From contig CAJXPC010000039.1 in assembly GCA_913057845.1 (NCBI GenBank), forward strand, positions 1 to 10,174: DNA of 10,174 bases. The letters run 5' to 3'. This DNA is from an uncultured Pseudomonadota bacterium. GTDB lineage: Bacteria > Pseudomonadota > Gammaproteobacteria > Burkholderiales > Eutrophovitaceae. Within the stretch, counting starts at the first letter, position 1, and each line of letters begins with the position of its first letter. Positions 1-6,940 of the stretch are shown one piece after another. A program made the position numbers and the translations under genes. Under the pieces are notes generated by a model, which made no database searches, was not told where the DNA came from, and saw nothing but the letters and a program-made list of their open reading frames with translations.

Positions 1-49
1 ACGAGATGTAGAGAGGTCTCGTGGGCTCGGAGATGTGTATAAGAGACAG
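1..49. other. Illumina Nextera i7-side adapter (not native DNA)
   Basis: Bases 16-49 are the Nextera read-2 transposase adapter, ending in the 19-base mosaic end AGATGTGTATAAGAGACAG (31-49). Bases 1-7 are the end of the P7 primer. Bases 8-15 (GTAGAGAG) match the adapter form of Nextera index N707. Native DNA starts at about base 50. Any open frame starting here, such as one beginning MYKRQ at base 35, is a translation of the adapter and not a biological N-terminus. Confidence 0.98.
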
Positions 50-51
50 TT

Positions 52-1167
52 AGAGATCCAGTTGCCTACCGAATCAAGCACGCCACACATCACAGAACAG
101 GCAACTCATGGCCGATTTATCCTAGCTATGACTTCACCCATGGCATATCGGATGCTCTCGAAAACATCTCTCACTCAATTTGCACACTTGAGTTTGAAGA
201 TCACCGTCCGCTATACGATTGGCTCAACCAGCAATTATTTGAACTGGGATTCCTCCAAGAACCTCTACCTCAGCAAATAGAATTCGCTCGGCTGAATCTT
301 TCTCATGTTGTGCTCTCAAAGAGAAAGTTAATCCAACTTGTCAAAGAAAATCATGTGGATGGCTGGGATGACCCTCGAATGCCTACCCTCGTGGGGGCCC
401 GTCGCCGTGGATACCCTGCACAAGGCTTACACCTATTCACTGACCGCATTGGGGTATCTAAAGCTGATTCATGGATTGATTATTCAATCCTTGAAGATTG
501 TATGCGTGAAACACTAAACGAATCATCACTCCGTAAAGTTGCCGTTCTTAATCCAATCAAATTAATTATTTTGAACCTCGAAATTGATCATACGGAAATG
601 TGTCATGCGCCCAACCACCCTCAGAAAAAAGAGCTAGGGTCTCGAGACGTTACCCTCTCAAGGGAGCTATGGATAGAGCGAGAAGACTTTTCAGAAGACC
701 CACCAAAAGGATACTTTCGATTATTTGTTGGCAATACTGTTCGTTTGCGTTATGGCTATGTTGTGAAATGTACCGGGTTCGACAAAGATGAACAAGGATT
801 GGTAAAAACGGTTTTTTGCGAGCACTTTTCAGACTCGAAGTCTGGAACCGATGGCGCAGATAATTACAAAGTTAAAGGTAATATTCACTGGGTAGACGCT
901 CACACTTCAATTAAAGCTGATGTCATTTTGTATGACCGCCTGTTCTCTATAGAACACCCTGGAAAGGATGGGGACTTTATCAACGACTTAAACCCTGAGT
1001 CCAAAACAATCATTGAAGTTCAAGTAGAGCGTTCAGCTGCCGAAGCCAAAGCAGGCGACTGTTTCCAATTTGAGCGACATGGCTACTTTGCGGCTGACCC
1101 GTCGAGCACAGCACAAAACCTAGTATTTAATCGGACCGTGACACTTAGGGACCGCTGGAAGAAATAA
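52..1167 (+). CDS. glnS: Glutaminyl-tRNA synthetase, C-terminal part (cut at the fragment edge)
   Basis: Class I aminoacyl-tRNA synthetase that charges tRNA-Gln with glutamine in the cytoplasm. The frame is open from the first native codon (base 52) to TAA at 1165-1167, giving 371 residues. About 180 N-terminal residues, including the HIGH motif, lie outside the fragment. Visible landmarks are RDPVAYRIKHATHHRTGNSW, then YPSYDFTHGISDALE (the glutamine/ATP pocket region that separates GlnRS from GluRS), then the KMSKS-type loop as VLSKR at 310-324. After it comes VDGWDDPRMPTL and the two C-terminal beta-barrel anticodon-binding domains, with MGSR-like LGSRDVTLSRELWIERED, KVKGNIHWV, LYDRLF and FQFERHGYF. 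The GTG at 310 that a gene caller might choose is an internal valine of the KMSKS loop, not a start. The Met of the KMSKS loop is replaced by Leu, a mild change. Identification rests on remembered similarity to E. coli GlnS along the whole length. Confidence 0.97.
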   Translation, partial: RDPVAYRIKHATHHRTGNSWPIYPSYDFTHGISDALENISHSICTLEFEDHRPLYDWLNQQLFELGFLQEPLPQQIEFARLNLSHVVLSKRKLIQLVKENHVDGWDDPRMPTLVGARRRGYPAQGLHLFTDRIGVSKADSWIDYSILEDCMRETLNESSLRKVAVLNPIKLIILNLEIDHTEMCHAPNHPQKKELGSRDVTLSRELWIEREDFSEDPPKGYFRLFVGNTVRLRYGYVVKCTGFDKDEQGLVKTVFCEHFSDSKSGTDGADNYKVKGNIHWVDAHTSIKADVILYDRLFSIEHPGKDGDFINDLNPESKTIIEVQVERSAAEAKAGDCFQFERHGYFAADPSSTAQNLVFNRTVTLRDRWKK

Positions 1168-1170
1168 GAA

Positions 1171-1210
1171 TGAACAGCCTGAAATATACGCTCTCAATAT
1201 GCGCTGTTCA
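1171..1210 (+). terminator. Possible hairpin downstream of glnS
   Basis: A perfect 8-bp inverted repeat, TGAACAGC (1171-1178) and GCTGTTCA (1203-1210), starts 3 bases after the glnS stop codon and encloses 24 bases. Its place suggests a transcription end or RNA 3' stabiliser. It lacks a T-run and has a long loop, so it is not a classical intrinsic terminator. Confidence 0.3.
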
Positions 1211-1342
1211 CTAGGCATTAAGCCGTGCTTTCTGATTAGACCATCGATTAAACAGTCTTTTCTCATGAATCATCTCTAGCTCGCGCCCAGAAGCATCCAC
1301 AAGATTTAAACATAGCGATGGGCTAATATCTTTAGTGTTCAC
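1211..1342 (-). CDS. Small minus-strand open frame of unknown function, possibly a gene remnant
   Basis: This frame is open for 45 codons in the glnS-ThDP gap. From a GTG at 1342-1340 it would encode 43 residues, ending at TAG 1213-1211. The C-terminal half, VDASGRELEMIHEKRLFNRW followed by SNQKARLNA, has a protein-like composition (charged, amphipathic). I do not recognise it. No ribosome binding site precedes the GTG, and an in-frame TAA lies two codons upstream at 1348-1346. It could be the 3' remnant of a decayed gene, a small protein or a chance frame. Its stop codon directly abuts the inverted repeat at 1171-1210. Confidence 0.25.
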   Translation of the reverse strand: MNTKDISPSLCLNLVDASGRELEMIHEKRLFNRWSNQKARLNA

Positions 1343-1385
1343 TGCTTAGATAAAATCAAAATTTTTGTACCCACACGCAAGATAC

Positions 1386-1390
1386 GGGAG
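1386..1390 (+). promoter_or_regulatory. Ribosome binding site of the ThDP enzyme gene
   Basis: GGGAG lies 5 bases before the ATG at 1396 and supports that start. An out-of-frame ATG CAA TGA at 1391-1399 overlaps the true start codon (its TGA uses bases 1397-1399). It is too close to the binding site to matter strongly but could slightly affect initiation. Confidence 0.6.
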
Positions 1391-1395
1391 ATGCA

Positions 1396-3057
1396 ATGAC
1401 GATTAAAGGGTATGACGCTTTTCTAGAATGCCTCTCATCAGAGGGGGTCCACTATCTTTTTGGGAACCCTGGCACGACTGAATTGGCCATCATGGAGGCA
1501 CTGGGGAAGCAAAGTAATATTGAATACATCCTCGGTTTACAAGAAAGCATCGTTGTTGCAATGGCAGATGGTTATGCTCGAGCCTCAGGAAAACTTGCTG
1601 TCGCCAACGTTCACGTCGCCCCTGGCCTGGGCAATGCGATGGGCTCCATTTATAACGCAAAATTTTATGGATCCCCTGTACTCATTACAGCCGGGCAGCA
1701 GGAACAAGGACATGGCCTTACAGAACCAATGCTCTACGACCCCCTAGTACCTATTGCTCAACCGCTCGTAAAATGGGCCATTGAGTGCACGAGAATTCAA
1801 GATTTACCACGCATCATTCATCGCGCAGTAAAAATAGCGCTTACACCTCCCATGGGACCGGTCTTTTTAAGCTTACCCGGAGATGTGTTGGATGCATCTG
1901 CCGACATTGAAATAGGTAAACCGACTCGTGTAAATACGCAAGTCCTTCCTAATTTAGAAACACTTAATGAACTGTCGAAAGCTATCTTGGCTGCGCAAAA
2001 TCCTGCCATCGTTGCAGGCCATGAAATCGCATCCACAAACGCATTAGACGAGGCCGGTGATTTAGCTCTGACAATTGGGGCTGCCGTATTCCAGCAAACC
2101 GTACCGTACTCTGCACAGTTCAAAAGTGAACACCCCGCATTTCTAGGTGCATTATCACGCAATCAATCCATATGCCGACAGCAACTCGAAACCCACGACC
2201 TTGTTATATTTCTGGGATCCGACGTCCTTAGAATGTCTGTCTTCAGTGAAATTGATCCCCTACCAAGTCACATTAAAATAATACAAATTAGTGAACGAGA
2301 TTGGGAACTAGGGAAGAACTACTCTGCTGAATTCGCGATTCGAGCACACGTGAAAGAAACCACAAAAGCTCTTGCCGACCTATTAAAAAATACAATGAGT
2401 GATGACCAAAAATCCAAGGCCACACAACGTATATCTGACATTAAAAATCGAAATTGGTCAGCTCAACGCACGCAAAGAATCGATCAAGCAAGCACTTTCG
2501 ACGACGTCAAACCAATTAATTCACTAAAACTTGTGATGGAATTAGTTAAGGCGATTCCAGAAGATTGTGTCGTTCTTGAAGAGGCGTTAAGCACGTCAGC
2601 AAACTTACTCAACTATCTAGCCTTAAAGGATCATCAAGGGTTTTTTGGGCTTGCTTCCGGCGGAATTGGATTTGCTATGGGAGGTGCGATCGGTGTATCC
2701 CTGGCGCTTCCAGACCGACCCGTTGTGGCGTTAGTCGGGGACGGAAGTTCTATGTACAGCATCCAAGCGTTATGGACTGCTGCTCATCTGAATCGCCCCA
2801 TTACTTACGTAATACCCAACAATCAAGGATACAAAATAATAAAGCAGCGACTAATGTCTTTCAGAGGAATAGACAAATACATTGGTATGGATCTCACCCA
2901 TCCAACAATAGACTACGTGAAACTCGCTGAGTCTATGGGGGTACCCGCAATTCGCATACATGATCCTGCCGACTTAAACGATGCCATTAGACTCGCGACC
3001 CGAAGCAATAAAACAAATCTAATCGAAGTGATGATGTCGCCAGATATAAACACTTAA
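1396..3057 (+). CDS. Thiamine diphosphate-dependent enzyme, benzoylformate decarboxylase-like
   Basis: A 553-residue cytoplasmic ThDP enzyme with the full three-domain order of the acetolactate synthase/benzoylformate decarboxylase superfamily. The N-terminal pyrimidine-binding domain has GNPGTTE (23-29) and the catalytic Glu in LQES (E50). His73 in NVHVAPGLGNAMG aligns with His70 of Pseudomonas benzoylformate decarboxylase. The central domain covers roughly 190-340. The C-terminal diphosphate-binding domain carries the GDG(X)nNN motif, with GDG at 448-450 and NN at 475-476. Such enzymes decarboxylate 2-oxo acids or ligate aldehydes through a ThDP carbanion. The Pseudomonas enzyme's Ser26 position is Thr here. 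The segment that should hold its second catalytic His (His281, FRYHQYDP) reads LRMSVFSEIDPLP with no His, so benzoylformate is probably not the substrate. The length is close to the family norm. It forms an operon with the dioxygenase 10 bases downstream. The family call is firm and the reaction is unknown. Confidence 0.92.
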   Translation: MTIKGYDAFLECLSSEGVHYLFGNPGTTELAIMEALGKQSNIEYILGLQESIVVAMADGYARASGKLAVANVHVAPGLGNAMGSIYNAKFYGSPVLITAGQQEQGHGLTEPMLYDPLVPIAQPLVKWAIECTRIQDLPRIIHRAVKIALTPPMGPVFLSLPGDVLDASADIEIGKPTRVNTQVLPNLETLNELSKAILAAQNPAIVAGHEIASTNALDEAGDLALTIGAAVFQQTVPYSAQFKSEHPAFLGALSRNQSICRQQLETHDLVIFLGSDVLRMSVFSEIDPLPSHIKIIQISERDWELGKNYSAEFAIRAHVKETTKALADLLKNTMSDDQKSKATQRISDIKNRNWSAQRTQRIDQASTFDDVKPINSLKLVMELVKAIPEDCVVLEEALSTSANLLNYLALKDHQGFFGLASGGIGFAMGGAIGVSLALPDRPVVALVGDGSSMYSIQALWTAAHLNRPITYVIPNNQGYKIIKQRLMSFRGIDKYIGMDLTHPTIDYVKLAESMGVPAIRIHDPADLNDAIRLATRSNKTNLIEVMMSPDINT

Positions 3058-3060
3058 GGA
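3056..3060 (+). promoter_or_regulatory. Ribosome binding site of the TauD-like gene, overlapping the upstream stop codon
   Basis: AAGGA at 3056-3060 begins inside the TAA stop (3055-3057) of the ThDP enzyme gene and lies 7 bases before the ATG at 3068. This arrangement implies translational coupling of the two genes. Confidence 0.7.
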
Positions 3061-3067
3061 TAGTAAA

Positions 3068-3916
3068 ATGCCGCTAAACACCCGTCAATTAACAAAAAAT
3101 ATCGGTGTGGAGATTATAGGTCTGGACCTCTCCAAAAAACCAGACGGAAAGACTCTTCAGGAGATTCAAGATCTTTTTCTTGAGTATCAAGTGCTATATT
3201 TTGGACAACAAAATCTATCCTCAGCGGCACATGTTCGGTTCGGTCAACGCTTTGGCGAACTGCAGATCCACGTCATGAATCAGTACCATGAATCTGCACA
3301 TCCGGAACTGTATAGATTGTCCAACATTGGCGATGATGGCAAGCCCAACGGTATTTTTCCTGATCAAGGAACACACGCTTGGCACACCGATGCATCTTGG
3401 CAAGAATATACTGGTCAGGCGACTATTATCTATTGTGAGGTGCCCACATTTAAGGGTGGAGATACCCATTTTTCCGACATGTATGGCGCATACGATCGTC
3501 TTTCTGACGACTGGAGAAACAAACTAAAAAATAAGCGCGCTGCGCATAGTCTCCACTTCTCAAGAAACCGTCGGCACGGCCATCAACCAATGAGTCATGA
3601 ACAACGTAATTCAACACCGACAGTTGATCATCCCATCTGCAGAACGCATCCAGATACACATAAAAAATCCGTATTTCTAGGTGATCATGCGGAACACATC
3701 ATTGGGCTCCCCTCTGAAACAGGAAGAGCATGGATTGACGAACTAAACCAATTAATAGTTCATGATGACTTGACGTATAAGCATAAGTGGAAACAGGGGG
3801 ACTTTCTCGTTTGGGACAATCGTTGCCTTATGCATCGAGTCGAGAATTATGATGCCTTTAGAGAAGGACGAACCATTCGTCGCTGCACTACTATCGACCC
3901 AAGAAGACCACATTAA
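3068..3916 (+). CDS. TauD/TfdA-family Fe(II)/2-oxoglutarate-dependent dioxygenase
   Basis: A 282-residue enzyme, the usual length for the TauD/TfdA family. These enzymes couple 2-oxoglutarate decarboxylation to hydroxylation of a small acid, often releasing sulfite, an aryl group or an amine as the hydroxylated carbon collapses. The iron ligands are visible as His106 and Asp108 (WHTDASW) and His256 (DNRCLMHRVENYD). The 2-oxoglutarate-binding arginine is among R268, R271 and R272 (REGRTIRRCT). The family signature HPICRTHPDTHKKSVFLGDH (about residues 192-211) is present, preceded by a His/Arg-rich stretch HFSRNRRHGHQPMSHEQR. All catalytic residues are present, so the gene is probably functional. 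The substrate cannot be read from sequence. Its tight coupling to the ThDP enzyme suggests that its product, or a precursor, is a 2-oxo acid or aldehyde. No transporter or regulator for the pair is seen in the window. Confidence 0.93.
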   Translation: MPLNTRQLTKNIGVEIIGLDLSKKPDGKTLQEIQDLFLEYQVLYFGQQNLSSAAHVRFGQRFGELQIHVMNQYHESAHPELYRLSNIGDDGKPNGIFPDQGTHAWHTDASWQEYTGQATIIYCEVPTFKGGDTHFSDMYGAYDRLSDDWRNKLKNKRAAHSLHFSRNRRHGHQPMSHEQRNSTPTVDHPICRTHPDTHKKSVFLGDHAEHIIGLPSETGRAWIDELNQLIVHDDLTYKHKWKQGDFLVWDNRCLMHRVENYDAFREGRTIRRCTTIDPRRPH

Positions 3917-4034
3917 ACGTCATTAGGCGTCGTCCAATGAGGCCGCACTTCGGCATCCTGCGAAAATAATGTACCGTTAATCTTAGATTCAACAACTGCT
4001 CAAGCACAGCTTGTCAAAAGTCGTGCAGAACGTG

Positions 4035-4064
4035 AAGAATTTATACCTCGATAAATTTTTTTTT
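4035..4064 (+). terminator. AT-rich intrinsic terminator of the ThDP-TauD operon
   Basis: The arms AAGAATTTAT (4035-4044) and ATAAATTTTT (4051-4060) pair over 10 bp with one G-U in the RNA, around the loop ACCTCG. They are followed by TTTT, making a nine-base T run at 4056-4064. It lies 119 bases after the dioxygenase stop. The T run runs into the stop codon of the convergent channel gene (4063-4065), so the last bases are shared. On the minus strand the same hairpin has no T run after it. Confidence 0.6.
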
Positions 4065-5199
4065 ACTCCAACCCGTTAATGGCCATTTCATTTTTGACAT
4101 GCAGCGTTCGTGTTGGGAATGCGATTTCTGAATGATTGCGCGATATGATCTCGCTGATTTCAAACATCACCCGTTCCTTAACCTCATGGTACTCAGCCCA
4201 AACCGTGGTTCGCGTCATGGTGTAGATAAAAAAGTTTACCGAAGAATCTGCGAACTCGTCTAAATTGACCATCAATGTTTCTGACTGATCAATATCCCGA
4301 TTTTGTTTTAGATAGACTTTCACCTCATCTAAAATTTTGGGTAGCGAGGATATGTCGTCGTAACGAACACCAATGTACTCATAAATTCGACGGTGAGACA
4401 TCCGAGATGGATTTTCCAGTGCAATTGTCGTAAAGACGGAGTTCGGAACATAAAGTAAGCGCTTATTAAAGGTGCGTATAGCCGTGACACGCCATCCGAT
4501 GTGCTCAACCTTACCCTCAATCTCGCGATCTGGTGATCGTATCCAGTCTCCAACAGCAAAGGGACGGTCAAAATATATCGTAAATCCACCGAACACGTTT
4601 TTAAAGATATCCTGCGCCGCTAGCCCGATCGCGATACCCCCGACCCCACCAAAGGCGAGTAAGCCACCAATATTAATGCCCAAATTTTGAAGGATTATAA
4701 GGGCTGTCGTAATAGCGATAGTTCCTCGTAACAATTTACCTAAGCCATAAACAAGCGTTTTATCTACGGCTTCTCCCTTGGCTTCCTTAGAGATAATTAA
4801 CAGCTCGGTATACGTGCGGACAAAACGCTGAAGAAACCAAGTCATCATCAGGACGATGCCGATGTTTCTAATTGTCCCTACCGACTGAAAAAAAACAGAG
4901 CTAGAGTGGGCAGCCACAAGATGGGCAGCCATCGAAAAACCCAAGATCCAAACTAAGCCCTTGACTGGAGCAACCAATGAATCAAAGAAGGCATCATCGA
5001 GTACATTTTCCGTTGCCCTGGATTTACTGCCAAGCTTGACGATTATATGGCGAACACACCTACCCGCTATGAGGGTAGCTAGAACAACGAAGAACACGTG
5101 AAAACTCAAGCGCACGTCCATGCCATATAGCTCGGTTAGATCATTCCAAATTTCCACTGCATTAAACTCCCAGATGTTAAGAAAAGACGGAATTTTCAA
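4063..5199 (-). CDS. MscS-family mechanosensitive ion channel
   Basis: An inner-membrane channel that opens under membrane tension to release solutes during osmotic downshock. The 378 residues show four or five hydrophobic segments: about 31-48, 80-98, 108-128 and 155-172, then the pore helix at about 176-205 (NIGGLLAFGGVGGIAIGLAA, QDIFKNVFGGF). The pore helix has the Gly/Ala packing typical of MscS TM3. The cytoplasmic beta domain follows (FDRPFAVGDWI, GKVEHIGWRVTAIRTFNKRL, VPNSVF) and then the alpha/beta vestibule. With extra N-terminal helices it resembles the medium-size YnaI/YbdG type more than the 286-residue MscS. The longest frame uses TTG at 5199-5197 without a ribosome binding site. 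A GTG at 5157-5155 (codon 15) has GGGAG 9 bases upstream and is the better-supported start. ATG at codon 27 is a third option. It lies downstream of a broken VOC gene on the same strand. Confidence 0.95.
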   Translation of the reverse strand: MKIPSFLNIWEFNAVEIWNDLTELYGMDVRLSFHVFFVVLATLIAGRCVRHIIVKLGSKSRATENVLDDAFFDSLVAPVKGLVWILGFSMAAHLVAAHSSSVFFQSVGTIRNIGIVLMMTWFLQRFVRTYTELLIISKEAKGEAVDKTLVYGLGKLLRGTIAITTALIILQNLGINIGGLLAFGGVGGIAIGLAAQDIFKNVFGGFTIYFDRPFAVGDWIRSPDREIEGKVEHIGWRVTAIRTFNKRLLYVPNSVFTTIALENPSRMSHRRIYEYIGVRYDDISSLPKILDEVKVYLKQNRDIDQSETLMVNLDEFADSSVNFFIYTMTRTTVWAEYHEVKERVMFEISEIISRNHSEIAFPTRTLHVKNEMAINGLE

Positions 5200-5205
5200 G
5201 CATTT

Positions 5206-5628
5206 TTATTGATCAAACAATTTCGATAGATCTTTGAACGCTTTAAATTCAAGAGCGTTACCGCTAAGGTCTCTCACAAACATAGTTGCTTGCTCTCCAG
5301 CAAGCCCCTTAAACCTCACATGAGGTTCAACTAAAAATTCTACTTCAGATTGTTTCAACTTATCGGACAATTCGGACCAATCTTCCATGCTAAGCACAAC
5401 CCCGAAATGTCGTATAGGCACATCATCCCCGTCAACTGAATTTGCGTCACTCGCCGCACTGTACCCTTTCACCAAATGCGCGACAACTTGATGCCCATAA
5501 AAGTTAAAGTCGATCCATTCTTCACTGGATCTACCCTCAACGGAACCCTACATGCCAACATAAAAACGACGAGCTTCCAAAAGAGAGTGGACAGGAAACG
5601 CCAAATGAAATGGATCTTTTGCAGTCAT
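5206..5628 (-). pseudogene. VOC (glyoxalase/bleomycin-resistance fold) protein gene with a premature stop
   Basis: Read from ATG at 5628-5626, one frame runs 141 codons to TAA at 5208-5206, the normal length for a single-domain VOC metalloenzyme. It is interrupted only by TAG at 5550-5548 (codon 27). The N-terminal part reads MTAKDPFHLAFPVHSLLEAR then RFYVGM, followed by the stop. It resumes with GSVEGRSSEEWIDFNFYGHQ and VVAHLVKGYSAASDAN. Conserved metal-ligand positions are present on both sides of the stop: His8, His74 (PIRHFGVVL) and Glu127 (ALEFKAF). Family members usually have Leu in GxLG at the stop position, so a T-to-A change (TTG to TAG) is the simplest cause. The downstream piece alone (5206-5475) could be translated but lacks the first beta-alpha unit. 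Only 6 bases separate its stop from the longest channel frame. The alternative to real decay is a PCR or read error. Confidence 0.8.
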
Positions 5629-5678
5629 GTGCGAAAATTACACCAATATCTAAGATTCATTATCTAATAACTTCAAGT

Positions 5679-6008
5679 TTACTGCGCAAGAAACTCGCGC
5701 GCAAAATAATCTAGGTCAACGCCATTACTTAGCACCATATCAGATACTCGGAGTGACGCATGGTAAATCTCGGCTACTTGCCATTCATACCTTTGCGGCA
5801 ACCATTTTTAACCAAGGTTGCGTTCCTACCAAACTTTAATAGAAGTTCTCAGGTAGTAAGTGACGCGATTCGTCGCGAACCTACCTTCACAAAGCGCTAG
5901 CGCCACTCTATGGCCAATAGCATTCGCTAAGCGCTCAGGAGCAGCATACTCACGCCGCGCTTAAATCGCTTGGGCGTCTGCCAGAAACCTCGAGGAAACA
6001 GCGCGTAT
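5679..6008 (-). pseudogene. Decayed minus-strand gene of unknown family, several in-frame stops
   Basis: One minus-strand frame stays protein-like for about 109 codons but is crossed by TAA (5963-5961), TAG (5828-5826) and TAA (5810-5808) before its final TAA (5681-5679). Between the first two internal stops 44 codons are open (ARREYAAPERLANAIGHRVA, then LALCEGRFATNRVTYYLRTS, IKVW). After a 5-codon piece, another 42 are open (KWLPQRYEWQVAEIYHASLR, VSDMVLSNGVDLDYFAREFL, AQ). I do not recognise the family. The composition and the uninterrupted phase suggest an old gene killed mostly by substitutions. It lies 50 bases upstream of the VOC gene start on the same strand, so they may once have been one operon. 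No start codon can be assigned, and a further stop occurs at 6011-6009. A chance frame is possible. Confidence 0.4.
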
Positions 6009-6160
6009 CTAGTCCGCATGAAAGAATTATAAGGCGCGTTAAAACCATAACATCTGCAGAGAATATAGCGCAATAAAAGACGTCCATTATCTCAATATAT
6101 GGGGCTCAAATATACGTGGTAGAGTTTCTCATTAAAAATCAGAAAACGTATTTTTGTACG

Positions 6161-6165
6161 AGGAG
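6161..6165 (+). promoter_or_regulatory. Ribosome binding site of the SDR gene
   Basis: AGGAG ends 7 bases before the ATG at 6173, a strong site that fixes the start. The bases between about 6012 and 6160 hold the divergent upstream region; I see no promoter motif there that I can defend. Confidence 0.75.
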
Positions 6166-6172
6166 TTAGTGA

Positions 6173-6931
6173 ATGTCTACAACCGAAAAAATTGCCATTG
6201 TTACTGGCGCTGGGAGTGGGATTGGTCGAGCCGTCGCTCTCGAATTTCTCTCTAATGGTTATTTAGTTGCGCTAGCAGGTAGACGAGAAGAGGCTTTAAC
6301 TGAAACCATTTCTTTATCGGGGATTTATGGGAACAATGCGACTGCCGTCTCAACGGATGTCTCCGACCCCAATGCAGTGCGCGCATTATTCGCGGGGGTG
6401 AAACAAAAATATGGACGACTTGATGTTCTATTTAACAACGCCGGGATGAATGCCCCTCCTGTTAAACTTGAGGACCTCAGCGACGAGCAATGGACGACGA
6501 TTGTAAATATTAACTTCAACGGGATGTTTTATTGCATTCGTGAAGCGTTCAAAGTCATGAAAGATCAAGAACCCATGGGCGGACGCATTATCAATAATGG
6601 TTCGATATCTGCCCACGCACCTCGACCAAACTCAATACCTTACACTGCGACTAAACACGCTGTCACCGGGCTTACAAAATCCGCTTCATTAGACGGGCGT
6701 AAATATGACATTGCGTGCAGCCAAATAGATATCGGCAATGCGATGACTGAACTCGCCGCCAAAATGGCTAGCGGTGTGCCGCAAGCTGATGGGACCATAA
6801 AAGCAGAGAGCATGATGAACGTGAGAGAGGTTGCTACTGCAGCGTTATATATGGCGAACTTGCCACTTGATACGAATGTTCAGTTCATGACCATCATGGC
6901 TACCAAGATGCCGTTTGTTGGGCGGGGCTAA
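6173..6931 (+). CDS. Classical short-chain dehydrogenase/reductase (SDR)
   Basis: A 252-residue NAD(P)-dependent oxidoreductase with a Rossmann fold, the standard length for classical SDRs. The cofactor motif TGAGSGIG is at 11-18. Arg37-Arg38 after the second strand favours NADP(H). The NNAG motif is at 88-91. The catalytic tetrad is visible as Asn114 (NINFNG), Ser144, Tyr157 and Lys161 (YTATK), with the usual 13-residue Ser-Tyr spacing. The C-terminus, [15 protein letters not shown], resembles a recurrent group of bacterial SDRs of unknown substrate. The gene is fully open although the genes around it are broken. The transporter gene starts 9 bases after its stop, so the two were transcribed together. 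The substrate is unknown; a small alcohol or ketone is likely from family knowledge only. Confidence 0.95.
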   Translation: MSTTEKIAIVTGAGSGIGRAVALEFLSNGYLVALAGRREEALTETISLSGIYGNNATAVSTDVSDPNAVRALFAGVKQKYGRLDVLFNNAGMNAPPVKLEDLSDEQWTTIVNINFNGMFYCIREAFKVMKDQEPMGGRIINNGSISAHAPRPNSIPYTATKHAVTGLTKSASLDGRKYDIACSQIDIGNAMTELAAKMASGVPQADGTIKAESMMNVREVATAALYMANLPLDTNVQFMTIMATKMPFVGRG

Positions 6932-6940
6932 AGGGAAGAT

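Noticed and set aside
35..280. Separate 81-residue protein starting MYKRQ at the left end.
   Set aside because: It starts in the adapter and runs out of frame through glnS; the real GlnRS frame is open across the same bases.
5801..5833. Plus-strand peptide TIFNQGCVPTK, like the redox-active TCxNxGCxPTK motif of pyridine nucleotide-disulfide oxidoreductases.
   Set aside because: Two stops follow at once, the first redox Cys is Ile, and no flavin-binding GxGxxG or downstream family sequence is found in any plus frame. The minus strand has a longer protein-like frame over the same bases.
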